Translations under genes and position numbers: made by a program
Shown here: positions 25,023 to 40,798 of the stretch, one piece after another
Position numbering within the stretch: the stretch's first letter is position 1
How the letters are laid out: the number at the start of each line of letters is the position of its first letter
From: Rhinopithecus roxellana
Lineage: Eukaryota > Chordata > Mammalia > Primates > Cercopithecidae
Length of the DNA stretch: 64,000 nt
Direction of reading: 5' to 3'
Assembly (NCBI RefSeq): GCF_007565055.1
Contig: NC_044564.1
Span: 82,108,563-82,172,562, forward strand
Notes under the pieces: generated by a model
Database searches by the model: none
The model's input: only the letters and a program-made list of their open reading frames with translations
What the model was told of the DNA's origin: nothing

Positions 25023-27049
25023 GAATGTTTTTCAGAGATACCTCTTCTCCCTAATGAATTACTAATAGATGGTACACGTGCTTACTTTTTTTTATGTGTG
25101 CTCTAAAGTCATTTCGATGTTAATGGCAACATAATTTGTATTGTATTTTCCCATCTTAATGTTTGAACACTGTTCAAAATCTGAGTACAGTATTGACCAC
25201 ATCTCAATTTTGTTCTTTCCACATTGTTTTTTCATTTCCCAACACTTCTAATGATCACACTAAACATATTATGACAAGAACTAAGGCTATAAAATATTTG
25301 CAGACAGCTTATTCTTTTGACAATATGATTCTTATTGGCACGATCTATGCTTTTTCCTTCGACAGTTGCATTCATATTTCCCATATTTAGAGAAGCAAAA
25401 TAATCTAGTGACCAGCAGGATAAGAATAGTTCCTCCTCTCAATTCGTACATTAAAATGCATTTTTACGTTTGGTTAGGAGTCTATCAGTATTTTTGTTTG
25501 AGGTTTTAAGAAAAAGAAAGTATGAGGAAACATGATTCAGACACACTGCTGAGTGTGGAAGGAAACACATGTTTTCCATTTCTCTTGAGAATCATAAGTT
25601 CCTGTCTTCCTAGGAAAAGACTGATTGTTTTTGGTCATACCAATAAGTAACCACCTGAGTCCATTTTAAACCCATCATGTTTGATCAATGACAACTTCCT
25701 CTGGTAGCATATTTCTTAAAGTCTGTCTGGCAGCAACTGCCTTTTCCACTGTTCAGGTTTTTAAAAGTCTGTCAATCAGAAATAATCTCCATGTGATAAC
25801 CTTTCACAGCTATAGTTCAACCAATCCCTAAACACATTCGCTTCTCAAGGTCTGACAATACCTGAGAGCTCTATTTTTTTAAAACCCTATGTAAGATTAT
25901 CTCTTTATTTTTCCTCTCTTTCTGTCTTCCTAGGAAAAGAATTACTGTTAAACAAAACAAAAAACTTCTATTTCAGGCAATGAATGATGGTCTCTTTCCT
26001 TTGGCAGCCTTCAATGAAAACACAACTAAATAGTCTCTACTTTTAGTGTCGTGTTCTACAAGAAAAGGACACAGATTTCTTGAGTGAAGGAATCTACCCC
26101 ATGCCTATATTTCTTCCTACATAATTTGGAATAAGTTATTGCACATATTAGGCTTTCAGTAAATCAAATGATTTAAAGATGTTTCAGTTGCAAGCTATTT
26201 TATGTTTATACAATCTACTGTTAAACTTTGGATTTTAGCAGTAGACATTTTATTTAAAGAAAATTTGACACCAAATCTAACTTTTAACTAACACAGCATA
26301 ATGGTTCTGGGTGAAGATATAGACGTGGAAACTAACTTTCTCCCATTTCTTCTATTTGTTCCTTACCTCCCTCGGGTCTCTATGATGCTTTACATCAGGT
26401 GAAACTTCACTAAATAGAGTTTTAAGCCACTAATCTATTCCTATTCTCTAATTCAAAAGATGAGAAAAATGAGGGAAGTAAGGCCACAGTGACTTTCTCA
26501 GAACCATCTTAATTATGTACAAATTGAAATCGTTCTCTTCCATGACTGACTAAATTTCCACATATGCAATCCTTTTGGTCTTCTAAAATGCATTTTCATT
26601 TTCATTCATGTGAGTTTATATGAAGTTAATTATATTTTACAGTAAAGTATTAATTTTTATGTTTTTCCTGAAAATAGGAAAAATTGTAATTATTTTCTGC
26701 TAATATCAAGTAGCACTGTTTATGATATACTTTTATATTATTTCTAGAATGTTTATTGACTTCCTATATGTACTCACATATCTTTAGTAGGCATCTTGTT
26801 ATTTTTAAGTTTTCATTTATATTATCTAAAATTAAAATTTATAATAATTATACATTTCTGTTATATGTTATTACACTAGAAAAATCACAATATTAAAACA
26901 ATCATAACAAATTATAATTTTATTTATAATTTGAGTAGGAAGTATGCCTTGGCTTTGTTACATATACATTCATTATTTTGTAGAAAATATATATTTATTT
27001 TTCTCTTAGAGAAGAGTTTTAATAAGTTAAATAATAATTTTAATTAATT
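25023..27049. other. intergenic DNA, no gene seen
   Basis: AT-rich, becoming extremely AT-rich at 26600-27050. The 19-mer ctgtcttcctaggaaaaga occurs twice (25602 and 25922) without wider similarity. No repeat family recognised. Confidence 0.5.
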
Positions 27050-28440
27050 TATCAAGCAAATACATATTGATCATCTCTCATGCACTTGGTATTATTACAT
27101 GCTCTTGAAATACACCCATGAACTAAACAAAGATTCCTACCCTCATTTAACTTAGATTTTAAGACAAAAAATAAATGAATATAATAAATAATATATATGA
27201 AATATCACAAAATGATAAGTATAATAAAAAACAAAAATAAAAAGGGTAGGGGGAACTGGTACTATTTGTGTAAAGGCACAGATTATAATTGTAGTAGAGT
27301 GGAGATGGTAGAATGAAATGAGAGGTGGCATTTTAATGAAGATCTGAGAGATATGAAGAAATTAGCAGAAAAATATATGGGTGAAGAGTTCTAGGAAGAA
27401 AAATAATCCAGTATATAAGGACACTAAAACAGAACACACGAAGATTGTTCAAAGAAGAGTTAGGAAACCAGGGTGGCTCAGTAGAATATATAAAGGACAG
27501 AAATGTAAGATGAGGTCAAAAAGATGGTAAGAGGCTAGACTCAATAAGGTCAGAGCATATGAGGCTTTTAATCTGAGTAAAATGAGGAACTATTGCAGGG
27601 TTCTAACTGAAGAGTGACCTGTTGTACTCAGATTTTAATGGGATACCTCCTGCTGCTGTGCCCTGAATATTCTTTTAGAATCAAAGAGCAAAATCAGAAA
27701 GATGTGTAGGAAGTAATTAGAGTACACTAGTCAAGAGATGATTACTTGTACCAGAATGGCCAATGGGTTTTGCTCCAGAGTTGGGTGAAGAGAGAGAAAG
27801 GAGGAGAAGGAAAGAGTGGAGGAGAGAAGGAGAGCAGAAGAGAGAGATAAAAGGTGGCCCTCAGGTTTGGGGTTTGATTAAGTTGTGAACAACTGAGACA
27901 AAGCGAATTGCAGGTGGAACAGGTTTATGGCAACAAGATTGATAGTTCAGCTAAACATGTTGTATTGGGGTATCAATTACACATACAAGAGGAGATGACA
28001 GTTCAACAAACATGTATTGATTTCAGGCTGGAGAAAATACAAAATCTACAAACAATCAATATATAAATGGGATTTTTTAATGATCACAGTTAAAGAACAG
28101 AAAATGTCCAACAAATGAGCCCTGAGACACTTCAACTTTAAGAGATCTATGAGAAATCAGGAATCTGCATAGGAGACTGAGAAGAAATGACCAGGGAAAT
28201 AAGAAGAAAACCAGGAGAATGAGTCCCAGAAGCCAAGTGAGGTAATATTTGTTTTCATTTTCATGAAATAAGTGATTGAACATGTTAGATGGGGCTTAGA
28301 TATCATAGAAGATTAGAGAAATACATATTTAACAACTTGAAGGTCATCGATGGTTCTCACAAAAACAGATTCGATGGTCTGATTAGAGAGAATGGGAGTG
28401 TAAATGGCTCCTTCAAGGAGTTAAAGGTGGTATGAATAAA
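27050..28440 (-). mobile_element. long ancient LINE-like repeat (probably L2 type), antisense
   Basis: A single-orientation run of phrases seen in a common mammal-wide repeat: aaagattcctaccctcattt, aggcttttaatctgagtaaa, gatgattacttgtaccagaa, gaaaaccaggagaatga, agaagccaagtgaggtaa, gattagagagaatgggagtg. I think it is the L2 type read in reverse, but the class is from memory. No coding capacity remains. Confidence 0.55.
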
Positions 28441-30149
28441 ATGATTAATTTGTGAATTTTAAATTATTAATTTGTAAGTTTGAGCCATGCTCTCCTAAGT
28501 AACATTGAACATGTCTCTTTTGAATAAGCCTAAACAGACCTAATATGCAAATGTTTGGAGCTTTCTTGGATCATACAGTATGCTATTCTAGCTAATCTTA
28601 ATGAAAAAGGTGTTTTATTTTCAAAAACACTTGTAGAATTAGTATTTTATGCATTTTTAAAACATAGGCTTGTGGGCACTCCTGCCTCTGGATTTAAAGA
28701 GAATAATTTTAAAAGGATTGGTAGAATAAGACCAGTTTATATGCTTCATGTTTTCTAATTATTTTCATGGGTTATACTTACATGTTCTTAAGATAGCTTG
28801 ACAACTTTTATTTAGTTCATGCAATGGTGTGGGTTTAATTTCTCTAAATAAATTGTATTCTTGTTCTTCAATTCCAGAATATAAATAAGATCTTAGGTGT
28901 TACTAAGTATAGGTATCTAAGCAAAATAGAAACAACCAGATTGAAAAGAATCTCCTGGTTTCTCAACTGGGAAGACAGCTAATCCAATGCCTGACAAAAC
29001 AACATTTCACTGCTCACAAACTATCACTCCAGCAGTCCTTCACAAAATCCCTTAAAACTTGATACTATCAAGTCCATGGAATTTTTTCTTCTCTAAGCTA
29101 AATACATACAATGTATGACTTCTCATTAGATGTAGTAATTTTGAAACAGCATTTCTATTATTCAAGACAGGAATTCAAAATTGTATTTCTAACAGCAACA
29201 GCAGCCACTTTCTGATGTTGGCACCAATCTCTTTTCAGTACATGTTCCACTCGCTACATAGTGGAACATTTGCTATGCATCCTCATGGGTGTACAGAAGT
29301 ATCAGGCTACTTTAGAACCACCTGTCCTCATGGATGATAATAAAACTATGCCCAAGTGAATTTTTGCAGCAGGATAGCAACCTGTGCTTTCACGTCACAG
29401 CTGTTTCAAAATGAAAGTAAATGACATAAATAAAATTTGGCATGAAGATAAACTTGCCTTTTAGGTGTATTTAAGGACCTGGGGGATTGTATGGAAATAG
29501 AAGGATGTGCAAATTGAGAAAATGTATTCCTAAAATTACCATATAGCTTGTTATATCCTAATATCTCCAAGAGAGTCCATTTTTACCAGTTTAGAATAAT
29601 TGAAGTAAAAGCCAGTCTCTATTAATAAAGAAGTCAAAAATAATTTATTCATTTATTCATAAATACATGCCATGCATGCATGTATAAATTCATTTTACAT
29701 ATATAGATCCTCCTTAGGCACACTAAAAATCACACTACCCAATGTAATAATCAAATAACTCTTTAAGGTAGGCATAGTTCTCCTTTAACATGTAAGGACA
29801 CTGAAGAAAACAGAATATTTAAATTGTGTAATGCTCAATGTTTTATATTTCATATTCTTGTTTCAGCAGACATTACTGGTTGCCTAATAATTAGGCTCCT
29901 CCAACAAAATTCCTTGCTTACAAAATGCAACTATAATTTTGTTTAGTTATTGGAAGATATATTTTCATGGATCTCTCTCCAAACCCAGGGGTTAAATGTT
30001 AATTACTGTAAATCAATCTTGACAATTCTATTCCTCTGCTCAAGTATCATGAAGATGGCATATTTACCTAAACTAGTAAAATAGACAGGGGACTCTTACT
30101 ACTGTTTTCTTTTCCCTCATAAAGAACACAAGATAATGTCTTCAAGCCT
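28441..30149. other. intergenic DNA, no gene seen
   Basis: No recognisable repeat or gene. Small ATTT and catgcatg tracts near 29640-29690 only. Confidence 0.5.
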
Positions 30150-30395
30150 TTGCACATATTTGTGTTATGACATGATACTGGTAGCTGCTATATCCAACTG
30201 GCAACTACAAGTGACATGTCAAGAGAAACCCGTACAAGTTAATCAGAACACTTGCATCATTGAGCTGCTACATTAACTCACCCTATAACAGCTTACCTCT
30301 GGACTTGCAGTTAGGTGAGATAGTAAGTTTCTTGGTTATATTACCAGAATTTCTTTCACTTGCTCTAGAAGCATCTGATATAGCTAGTACATATT
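30150..30395 (+). mobile_element. possible old MLT1-like LTR fragment, sense
   Basis: Order of words resembles the right half of an old MaLR LTR: aacagcttacctctggactt followed by gcagttaggtgagatagtaa. Heavily decayed, with no defined ends. Confidence 0.35.
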
Positions 30396-31139
30396 GGAGT
30401 AGTAATTTAAAAACCATCATTTGTGATTCAAAATAATGGATTCTTGCCATTGTAAACCTGACATTATTTTAAAAATGTAATACTTTTACTAAATTGAGAT
30501 GGAATATTGTAATATTTTTTCTTCTTTTAAATTCATATAGTGGAACTACAGAATTTTGGTATTTAAAAAGTACATTTTTTATATAAAATGTCAGCTTACT
30601 CATTTTAATTTACAAAATTGATACCCAAAGCTAGTTAGTTGCAAATCCATCTCTTCAGTCACCTATGCAATTGTACTAAGTAAATCCTGCATTTAAACCC
30701 CACTGCCATTAAAAACAACTATGGCTTATCAGGGGAAAAATCTTGTTCTCTTTTAGCCTTATTACTATTAAGTGCTAACTGGGATAAATAATACATTGTA
30801 ATTACTTTAGTGAGGATTCAATTATATTATGCATACAAAAATACTAGAACATATTAGCTACCAGTCAATATTGACTTTTATGCACACCATCTTCTTATGC
30901 AGAGTGTTTTACATATTACAAGAAATACAGTTGAGAAATGAGTACTTTGGTTAAAATTATTTGTATTTCTCAGAGTATTGTAAAACTTTCCTTTAAATTG
31001 AAATACACATCAGCACATTAAAGCCTTTGAGAAATTCTGGAATAAAATAATCTGCATTTTTAATGTAGTGCTACATAGAAAATTACTTCAAAAATTAGAA
31101 TAAAAAATCAATAAACATGTATGAACTCACATGCATAAG
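30396..31139. other. AT-rich intergenic DNA, no gene seen
   Basis: Nothing recognisable. Confidence 0.5.
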
Positions 31140-31530
31140 CTCGCCATCAGGATGCTGGCTAGGGTTTGCAGTTACCTGAAGGTTTGACAGAGATGAAGAT
31201 CTGCTTTCAAGATGGCTCACTCACTTACCTGACAAATCAGGGCAGATTATTGACATAAAGATTCCAATACTTTTCAGGTGTACCTCTCCACATTGCTGCT
31301 TATGTGTCTTTATGAAATAGTAGTTGGAGTCCACAAAGTAAGTAATCTAAGGAAAGGAACCAAGGAGGATGCTTCAATGTCTTTTATAATTTATTTTAGG
31401 AAGTTACACAGGCTACCTTTTCTATGTGTTATTTATTAGAAATAAGTCACTAAGTTCATTCCATTATTGATGAGAAGAGATTTCAGATCCATCTCTTAAA
31501 GGGAATAATAACAAAGAATAATAAACATAT
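31140..31530. repeat. ancient interspersed repeat D, copy 1
   Basis: Phrases of a familiar mammal-wide repeat whose name I cannot assign: aagatggctcactcacttac, gatgcttcaatgtcttttat, ttaggaagttacacaggcta, aataagtcactaagttcatt. The part 31300-31440 recurs at 33478-33625 in the same orientation. Confidence 0.55.
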
Positions 31531-31886
31531 TGTTAAACCACCATGGAATATTTGTAACTTCATTTAATCCAGATTTTCCTGAAGTTTTTTTTTTAATCAT
31601 AGAAATCTATATTAAGGTAACATGTTTCTAAGGATTCCCTAAAAGTATCCATGACATAACCAAATTCTATATGGTTTTATTTGAATATAGATATGAAGAA
31701 ACTTTTTCATGAGAAAAAGCTTGAGTATTTCTAAAATATTCAAGCAGCTTGACAACTGTTTGTTTTCAAATACTCCCTTGAATTGTATTTGTCGTTTTTG
31801 CTTGCTTCTAATAATTCATAACCATTGTTCATGATCTAAATTGGCAATCCTAAATTTGGATTATACAATGGGACATAAAAATATAT
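31531..31886. other. intergenic DNA, no gene seen
   Basis: AT-rich flank of the Alu; nothing recognisable. Confidence 0.5.
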
Positions 31887-33477
<1,591 letters not shown>

Positions 33478-33625
33478 TTTGTGTATATGTGTCTTTATGA
33501 GATTGGAGTTGGAGTATACAAAGTAATTAATATAAGGGAAGGAATCAAGGAGGAAGCTTCAATGCCTTTTATAACCTATATTAGGAAGTCACACAGGCCA
33601 CCTTTTCTATTGCTATTTGGGTCAA
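33478..33625. repeat. ancient interspersed repeat D, copy 2
   Basis: gtgtctttatgagattgga, aggaagcttcaatgcctttt, attaggaagtcacacaggcc: the same order as 31300-31440, by eye about 85 percent identical. Same direction. Confidence 0.65.
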
Positions 33626-33735
33626 TTATATATATAAAATATATATCACATGTACTATATATATTATTGAGCAAATATATATATGTGTATATATATGTGT
33701 GTATGTATATTTGAGAATATATACACATATATATT
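33626..33735. repeat. (TA)/(TG) microsatellite
   Basis: tatatataaaatatatatc through gtgtgtatgtatatttgag: a compound alternating repeat of about 110 bp, probably variable in length. Confidence 0.88.
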
Positions 33736-34192
33736 GTCAAAAATTCTAGACACTTTCAAACTATTTAGGAAAAAATCTCTAAACAAATAGTTGAAACAAT
33801 GAACTTAGGCATTAGTAGAAGTTTATACAAATTACTGAGAGAATAAGATAAGTAATTATCTGGCTGAGTTAAGCGATGAGGAAAAACATTCTTTCTAGGG
33901 AGATTAAGGGCCACCTTCTTGGGTGGAGAAAGAAACAAGGCAATGAATACAGACCTGGAGTCAGATCAAAATTATGTCCTTGGACTTCTATGTTTTGAAT
34001 GACTTTTGACATATTACTTAACTTCCTGGTATTTCAGGCACCTAAATTATACAGTACAGATATCTCATATTTCTAAAAAACAGTCTGTTTCTTCCTTTTT
34101 ATGTACTAGTGGCATATAAAAATGAACATGTCAAAATTTAACCTATTATATTTCCTGTGAAAATGTGCCCTTCCTGATGCATTTCTGATCAG
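33736..34192. other. intergenic DNA, no gene seen
   Basis: Nothing recognisable between the microsatellite and the split LTR. Confidence 0.5.
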
Positions 34193-34244
34193 TTATTAAT
34201 GTTTGTGCCCCACTGTCATCCTCCCCAGCTATATCTCTATGTTA

Positions 34245-34340
<96 letters not shown>

Positions 34341-34657
34341 TCAAGTTTGTCAAACATCAGATGGTTATAGATGTGTGGTGTGATTTCTGAGGCCTCTGTT
34401 CTGTTCCATTGGTCTATATATCTGTTTTTCCAGCTTTGTTCTTTTTGCCTGGGATTGTCTTGGCTATGTGGGCTCTTTTTTGGTTATATAAAAAATGTAA
34501 AGTAGTTTTTTTGCCAATTCTGTGAAGAAAGTCAATGGTAGCTTGATGGGGATGGCACTGAACCTATAAATAACCTGGGGGGTATGGCCATTTTCACGAT
34601 TTTGATTCTTCCTATCCATGAGCATAGAATGTTCTTCTATTTGTTTGTGTCCTCTTA

Positions 34658-35204
<547 letters not shown>

Positions 35205-35393
35205 GAAGGGCTATTGAATTTTGTTGAAGGCCTTTTCTGCATCTATTAAGACAATCATGTGGTTTTTGTCTTTGGTTCTGTTTCTATGCTGGATTACATG
35301 TATTGATTGCCGTATGTTGAACCAGCCTTGCATCCCAGGGATGAAGCCAACTCGATTGTGGTGGATAAGCTTTTTGATGTGCTGCTGGATTCA

Positions 35394-35507
<114 letters not shown>

Positions 35508-36086
35508 TCATAAAATGAGTTAGGGAGGATTCCCTCTTTTTCTATTGATTGGAATAGTTTCAGAAGGAATGGTACCAGCTCCTCTTTGTACTGTGGTAGA
35601 ATTTGACTGTGAATCTGTCTGGTCCTGGACCTTTTGTTGGTTGGTAGGCTCTTAATTATTGCCTCGATTTCAGAGCCTGATATTGGTCTATTCAGAGATT
35701 CAATTTCTTCCTGTTTTAGTCTTGGGAGGGTGTATGTGTCCAGGAATTTTCCCTTTCTTCTAGATTTTCTAGTTTATTTGCACAGAGGTGTTTATAGTAT
35801 TCTCTGATTGTAGTTTATATTTCTGTGGGATCCGTGGTGATATCCCCTTTATCACATTTTATTGCATCTATTTGTTTCTTCTCTCTTTTCTTCTTTATTA
35901 GTCTGGCTAGCGGTCTATCAATTTTGTTGATCTTTTCAAAAAACCGGCTCCTGGATTCATTGATTTTTTGAAGGCATTTTTGTGTCTTTATCTCCTTCAA
36001 TTCTGCTTTGATCTTAGTTATTTCTTGCCTTCTGCTAGCTTTTGAATTTGTTTGCTCTTGCTTCTCTAGTTCTTTTAATTGTGATG

Positions 36087-36461
36087 TTAGGGTGTCAATT
36101 TTAGATGTTCCTGCTTTCTCTTGTGGGCATTTAGTGCTATAAATGTCCCTCTACACACTGCTTTAAATGTGTCCCAGAGATTCTGGTACGCTATGTCTTT
36201 GTTCTCATTGGTTTCAAAGAACATCTTTATTTCTGCCTTCATTTTGTTATTTACCCAGTAGTCATTCAGGAGCAGGTTGTTCAGTTTCCATCTAGCTGTG
36301 CGGTTTTGAGTGAGTTTCTTAATCCTGAGTTCTAACATGATTGCGCTATGGTCTGAGAGACAGTTTGTTGTGATTTCTGTTCTTTTACATTTACTGAGGA
36401 GCATTTTACTTCCAACTATGTGGTCAATTTTGGAATAAGTGCGATGTGGTGCTGAGAACAA
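36087..36461 (-). pseudogene. L1 ORF2 endonuclease C-terminal fragment
   Basis: 124 open codons at the 5' (inverted) end of the element, matching the end of the L1 AP-like endonuclease domain and the following linker. [12 protein letters not shown] near residue 8 and [11 protein letters not shown] near residue 35 are visible; the aspartate-histidine pair of SDHS, needed for target nicking, is present. Sequence for the first part of the endonuclease is missing because the copied segment ends at 36555. Frame is lost towards the reverse transcriptase. Non-functional. Confidence 0.88.
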
Positions 36462-36795
36462 TGTATATTCTGTTGATTTGGGTGGAGAGTTCTGTAGATG
36501 TCTATTAGGTCTGCTTCGGGCAGAGCTGAGTTCAAGTCCTGGATATCCTTGTTAATTCAAGATGGATTAAAGACTTAAATGTTATACCTAAACCCATAAA
36601 AACCCTAGAAGAAAATCTGGGCAATACCATTCAGGACATAGGCATGGGCAAGGACTTCATGACAAAAACACCAAAAGCAATGGCAACAAAAGCCAAAATT
36701 GACAAATGAGATCTAATTAAACTAAAGAGCTTCTGCACAACAAAATAAACTACCATCAGAGTGAATAAGCAATTACACAATGGGAGACAATTTTT

Positions 36796-37497
36796 GTGAT
36801 CTACTCATCTGACAAAGGGCTAATATCAAGTATCTATAAAGAACTGAAACAAATTTATGAGAAAAAAAAACCCATCAAAAAGTGGGCAAAGAATATGAAC
36901 AGACACTTCTCAAAAGAAGACATTTATGTAGCCAACAGACACATGAAAAAATGCTCATCATCACTGGCCATCAGAGAAAAGCAAATCAAAACCACAATGA
37001 GATACTATCTCACACCAGTTAGAATGGCAATCATTAAAAAGTCAGGAAACAACAGATGCTGGAGAGGATGTGGAGAAATAGGAACACTTTTACACTGTTG
37101 TTGGGACTGTAAACTAGTTCAACCATTGTGGAAGACCGTATGGCGATTCCTCAAGGATCTAGAACTAGAAATACCATTTGACCCAGTAATCCCTTTACTG
37201 GGTATATACCCAAAGGATTATAAATCATGCTACTATAAAGAAACATGCACACATATGTTTATTGCGGCACTGTTCACAATAGCAAAAACTTGGAACCAAC
37301 CCAAATGTCCATCAATGATAGACTGGATTAAGAAAATGTGGCACATATACACCATGGAATACTATGCAGCCATAAAAAAGGATGAGTTCATGTCCTTTGC
37401 AGGGACATGGATGCAGCTGGAAACCATCATTCTGAGCAAACTATCACAAGGACAGAAAACCAAACACCGCATGTTCTCACTCATAGGTGGGAACTGA
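36796..37497 (+). pseudogene. L1 ORF2 C-terminal fragment, open to its natural stop
   Basis: 233 open codons in the sense half of the L1, the C-terminal part of ORF2p including the cysteine-rich segment ([18 protein letters not shown] near residues 88-105) implicated in RNA binding, and the usual end FSLIGGN followed by the L1 stop. The first Met is internal to ORF2 and not a natural start. About one fifth of ORF2p is represented. That it is still open reflects the modest age of the insertion, not selection. Domain identity is clear; absence of function is inferred. Confidence 0.9.
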
Positions 37498-38089
37498 AAA
37501 ATGAGAACACCTGGACACAGGGTGGGGAACATCACACCCTGGGGCCTGTCATGGGGTGGTGGAAGTGGGGAGGGATAGCATTAGGAGAATTACCTAATGT
37601 AAATGACGAGTTAATGGGTACAGCAAACCAACATGGCACACGTTATACCTATGTAACAAACCTGCACATTGTGCACATATACCCTAGAACTTAAAGTATA
37701 ATTAAAAACAAAAACAAAAACTAATCTCCAATGCTATAGTATTGAAGTGTGACTTTGGGAGTATTAGGACATGAGAGGTTCATCATCATAAATGGGATTA
37801 GTCCTTTTATAAAAGAGGTCTGTCTGACTCTCTTGCCATATGAGAACACAGCTAGAAGGATCCATGTGTGAAGCAAAGAGCTCTCACCAGACACTGAATC
37901 TGCTATTACTTTCCAGCCTCCAGAACTGTGAGAAATAAATTTCTGTTATTTACAAATGACCTACCATAGGGTATCTAGTTATAGCAGCCCAAATAGATGA
38001 AGACAGCTCGCTAATGTAATATAATGCATTTCCATTCACCAGTTCCATTAGCCCCAATTAGCAGGACTGATTATTTAGTGTAAATTGGA

Positions 38090-38305
38090 TGGGCTCTTGA
38101 AACCTGGCAAACCTTGGCTCAAATTTAGGTTGTATCACTTAACAGTTATGCATATTCATGTATAGGTATTAGCCCTATTGAGCCTCTATCAACTATAATA
38201 TGGTAATAAGGCTTGCTTTGGATGATTCTCATGAGAATTGGTTACAGTGTATGTAAAGAGGTTATCACATGGTACTTTCTGAATAATAAATATTATATTT
38301 ACCAA
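38090..38305 (+). mobile_element. MIR: MIR SINE, sense
   Basis: tatcacttaacagttatgca, attgagcctctatcaactat, taataaggcttgctttggat, tctcatgagaattggttaca, ggttatcacatggtactttc: the MIR order with many substitutions. Confidence 0.7.
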
Positions 38306-38749
38306 TGTTCATTATTTTCTTAAACTCCTCACATCTTCCAGAAATTCAATGAAATGCCAAGTATTGTAAAGTGTGTCTCCTAAATATTTCTCCACATATC
38401 CTACTTTCTCTCTCCATGGCCTAGGACTTAGTATAGACTCTAAATACCTGTATTTAGAACAGATTTCCAACTGGGTACTTTGGTAAAAGCCATACTACCA
38501 TCTTCCTCATTCTCCACAATTTAATTCACATGATTTCCCTGAGAAGTATGTCAGATGTATAACTTTTGCTTATAAACTATACATGATTGTACTTGTCATC
38601 ATGATTAAGTCAATACTTGTCAACACAGTAAACATAGTCATTCCTAGATGAAGTCAATACCTATTAAGATTGTAAACACAATCATTCCCAGTTTGATCCT
38701 TCCCAGTTCTTAAATCATCTTTTGTCACAGACATTCCTCATTGCATTAG
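38306..38749. other. intergenic DNA, no gene seen
   Basis: A diverged internal repeat is visible around 38600-38700 (aagtcaatacttgtcaacac versus aagtcaatacctattaagat, then aaacatagtcattcctag versus aaacacaatcattcccag). Otherwise nothing recognisable. Confidence 0.5.
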
Positions 38750-38995
38750 CCATAATAATAAGTTATAATACCTACTATTTATTGATTGCCTTCTCATTGC
38801 CAGGACTATGCTAAGTACTAAATGAGCATTTCATCATCAAAAGGAGCTTACAGGTTAGTAAATACACTTATTTTAATTTCACAGATGAGAAAACCAAAGT
38901 ACATAGATTTAGTAAGTGGCCAGAAACTGCCCAGCAAGTAGAGAATCCAGAATTTGCAAATTTTATCTCTAGAGTCCTTAGTTTTACACTACTCT
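38750..38995 (-). mobile_element. MIR: MIR SINE, antisense
   Basis: tttattgattgccttctcat, ccaggactatgctaagtact, tttcacagatgagaaaacca, tttagtaagtggccagaaac: typical antisense MIR. Confidence 0.82.
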
Positions 38996-39484
38996 AAATA
39001 GACTGATTTGCAGTTCTTTGAATGTACTTTTTAATATATCCATTCAATTTTTCATATGCTCTTATCTGTGTTTATTTGGGTTCTATTCATTCAAAAATGT
39101 AAGGGTTTGGCTTAAGTCCTTTGTCTTCCAACAAGTCTTTCTTCATTACTGTCCGACTGCATTCATAATACGATCTATACAGGTCTCTACTGAAAACTGT
39201 CTGTAATCATGTCTGTAATCATGACAAGAGTAAGAGTGCTAATTTTTCATCTCATTATTATATGGTCGATAGTCTCTAAATAATTGGAAAGTCAATTTAA
39301 TAAAGGTTTGTAAAACTTACATAGAATCATGTTAATTCATTTATCCAGTCAGAAGTCAGACCCACATATTTATCAATTATCTTCTATGTATGCTTGATTA
39401 TCTTATCCAGTCCTTTTTTCTATACTAGATGGTACTTATAAAGTATAAGTCAAATTCTTTTTCTCTATTATTTAAAATATGCAA

Positions 39485-40020
39485 AGGTTTACTGTTACAT
39501 TTATATCAAAATCTAAACTTCTCACCTAATCTTTCAAGGATTAAAACATGAAGTCTCTACCAGTCTCTAACCTCATAATGCTTCTGACCTTTCATTACAC
39601 TCTGGATATCCCACCGTTTCTACTATTTGACTAATACAAAGTTTATTCTGTCTCTCGGCCTTTGCTGTTTCTATCTCTCTATGAGAACATTCTTCACCTA
39701 CATCTTGGCATGACTTCACCTTTATCATTTAGGTTTCAAGTCAAAAATCACTTTCTTATAGAGGTCTTCTCTGACCTTCCTATGGTAATAGCTTTATAAT
39801 CACCACATCCACTATCAATCTTTATTCAATCACCAAGACTTCATTTTGTCATAACATTTATCCTTATCACTATCTGAAATCACTTTAATTTTAGCGAATA
39901 GTTGTTCTTGGTTTCTCCCTGGAATATGAGCATGATAAAGATAGAGAATATATTTTTACCATTCTATCTGTCATGGATAGAGTAGTGGTATATATTCAAT
40001 TAATGTTTTTTGAATGAATA
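39485..40020 (+). mobile_element. L2: L2 LINE 3' end, sense
   Basis: ctctcggcctttgctgtttc, tcttgacc-like and aggtcttctctgaccttcct, aacatttatccttatcacta, ttcaattaatgttttttgaa then gaatgaataatg: the L2 3' region and tail in order. Confidence 0.85.
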
Positions 40021-40798
40021 ATGAAAAACATTCATGTGTATATGTATGAATAAAGCAGAGAAAATGGATACATTTCTTTTTAGGAATTATATAATTGCAC
40101 AATAAGTTACAACATAAATAATAAGTACAGAATTATCCACAAAGAGTAATTGAAATTGGTCAAGTAAGGATAACATAGATGGAATATATTCAATATCTTA
40201 AAGCTATAATGGCTGGAATTTAGAAATCTGTTTATACAGAAAAGCAGAGTTTGCATATCAGTGATTTTTTTGTCTTGGGTGACTAAATTGGTATTGTTAC
40301 TAATAAATCTTATATAATTTCAAGAAGAATGATATATTTTAAAGCTAAAGTTTGAGGATAAGATTATTTTAGAGCTATTATATTCTAAGTGTTCATGAAG
40401 CATCCTATGAAAGACGGGCAATCTGAACTTGGCCATATTATTCCAGAGCTAAGAAAATATACTGGAGTGAGAAATATATTTGAGGCATTTGAAGTCGATG
40501 AGATTGTCCCAGAAAAACATTAAACATAAGAGCAAAGTTAACAATAGTCCTGGGAGAAGTAATAGGAACAAAAGAGTGAGTGGGAAAGATGAATCACACT
40601 CTCCAAGAGGCAAGTATATATAGTGTTCAGAATGAGGAAGATAGAGAAATCAGGATGGATTTTACCTGACTACAAATGTCCACTGCTGCGTATTCCTATG
40701 CTCCACTCTACAATTTCAAGTCTCACAAGAACAAAAGATTCTAAAATACAGGCAGGGCATGGAGGACCACTTGTTTCCCTCTACCACCCCAAAGCCAG
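40021..40798. other. intergenic DNA, no gene seen
   Basis: AT-rich, nothing recognisable. Confidence 0.5.

Noticed and set aside
25602..25940. 19-mer ctgtcttcctaggaaaaga occurring twice 320 bp apart
   Set aside because: No similarity extends beyond the 19-mer; chance or microhomology cannot be separated from a real duplication.
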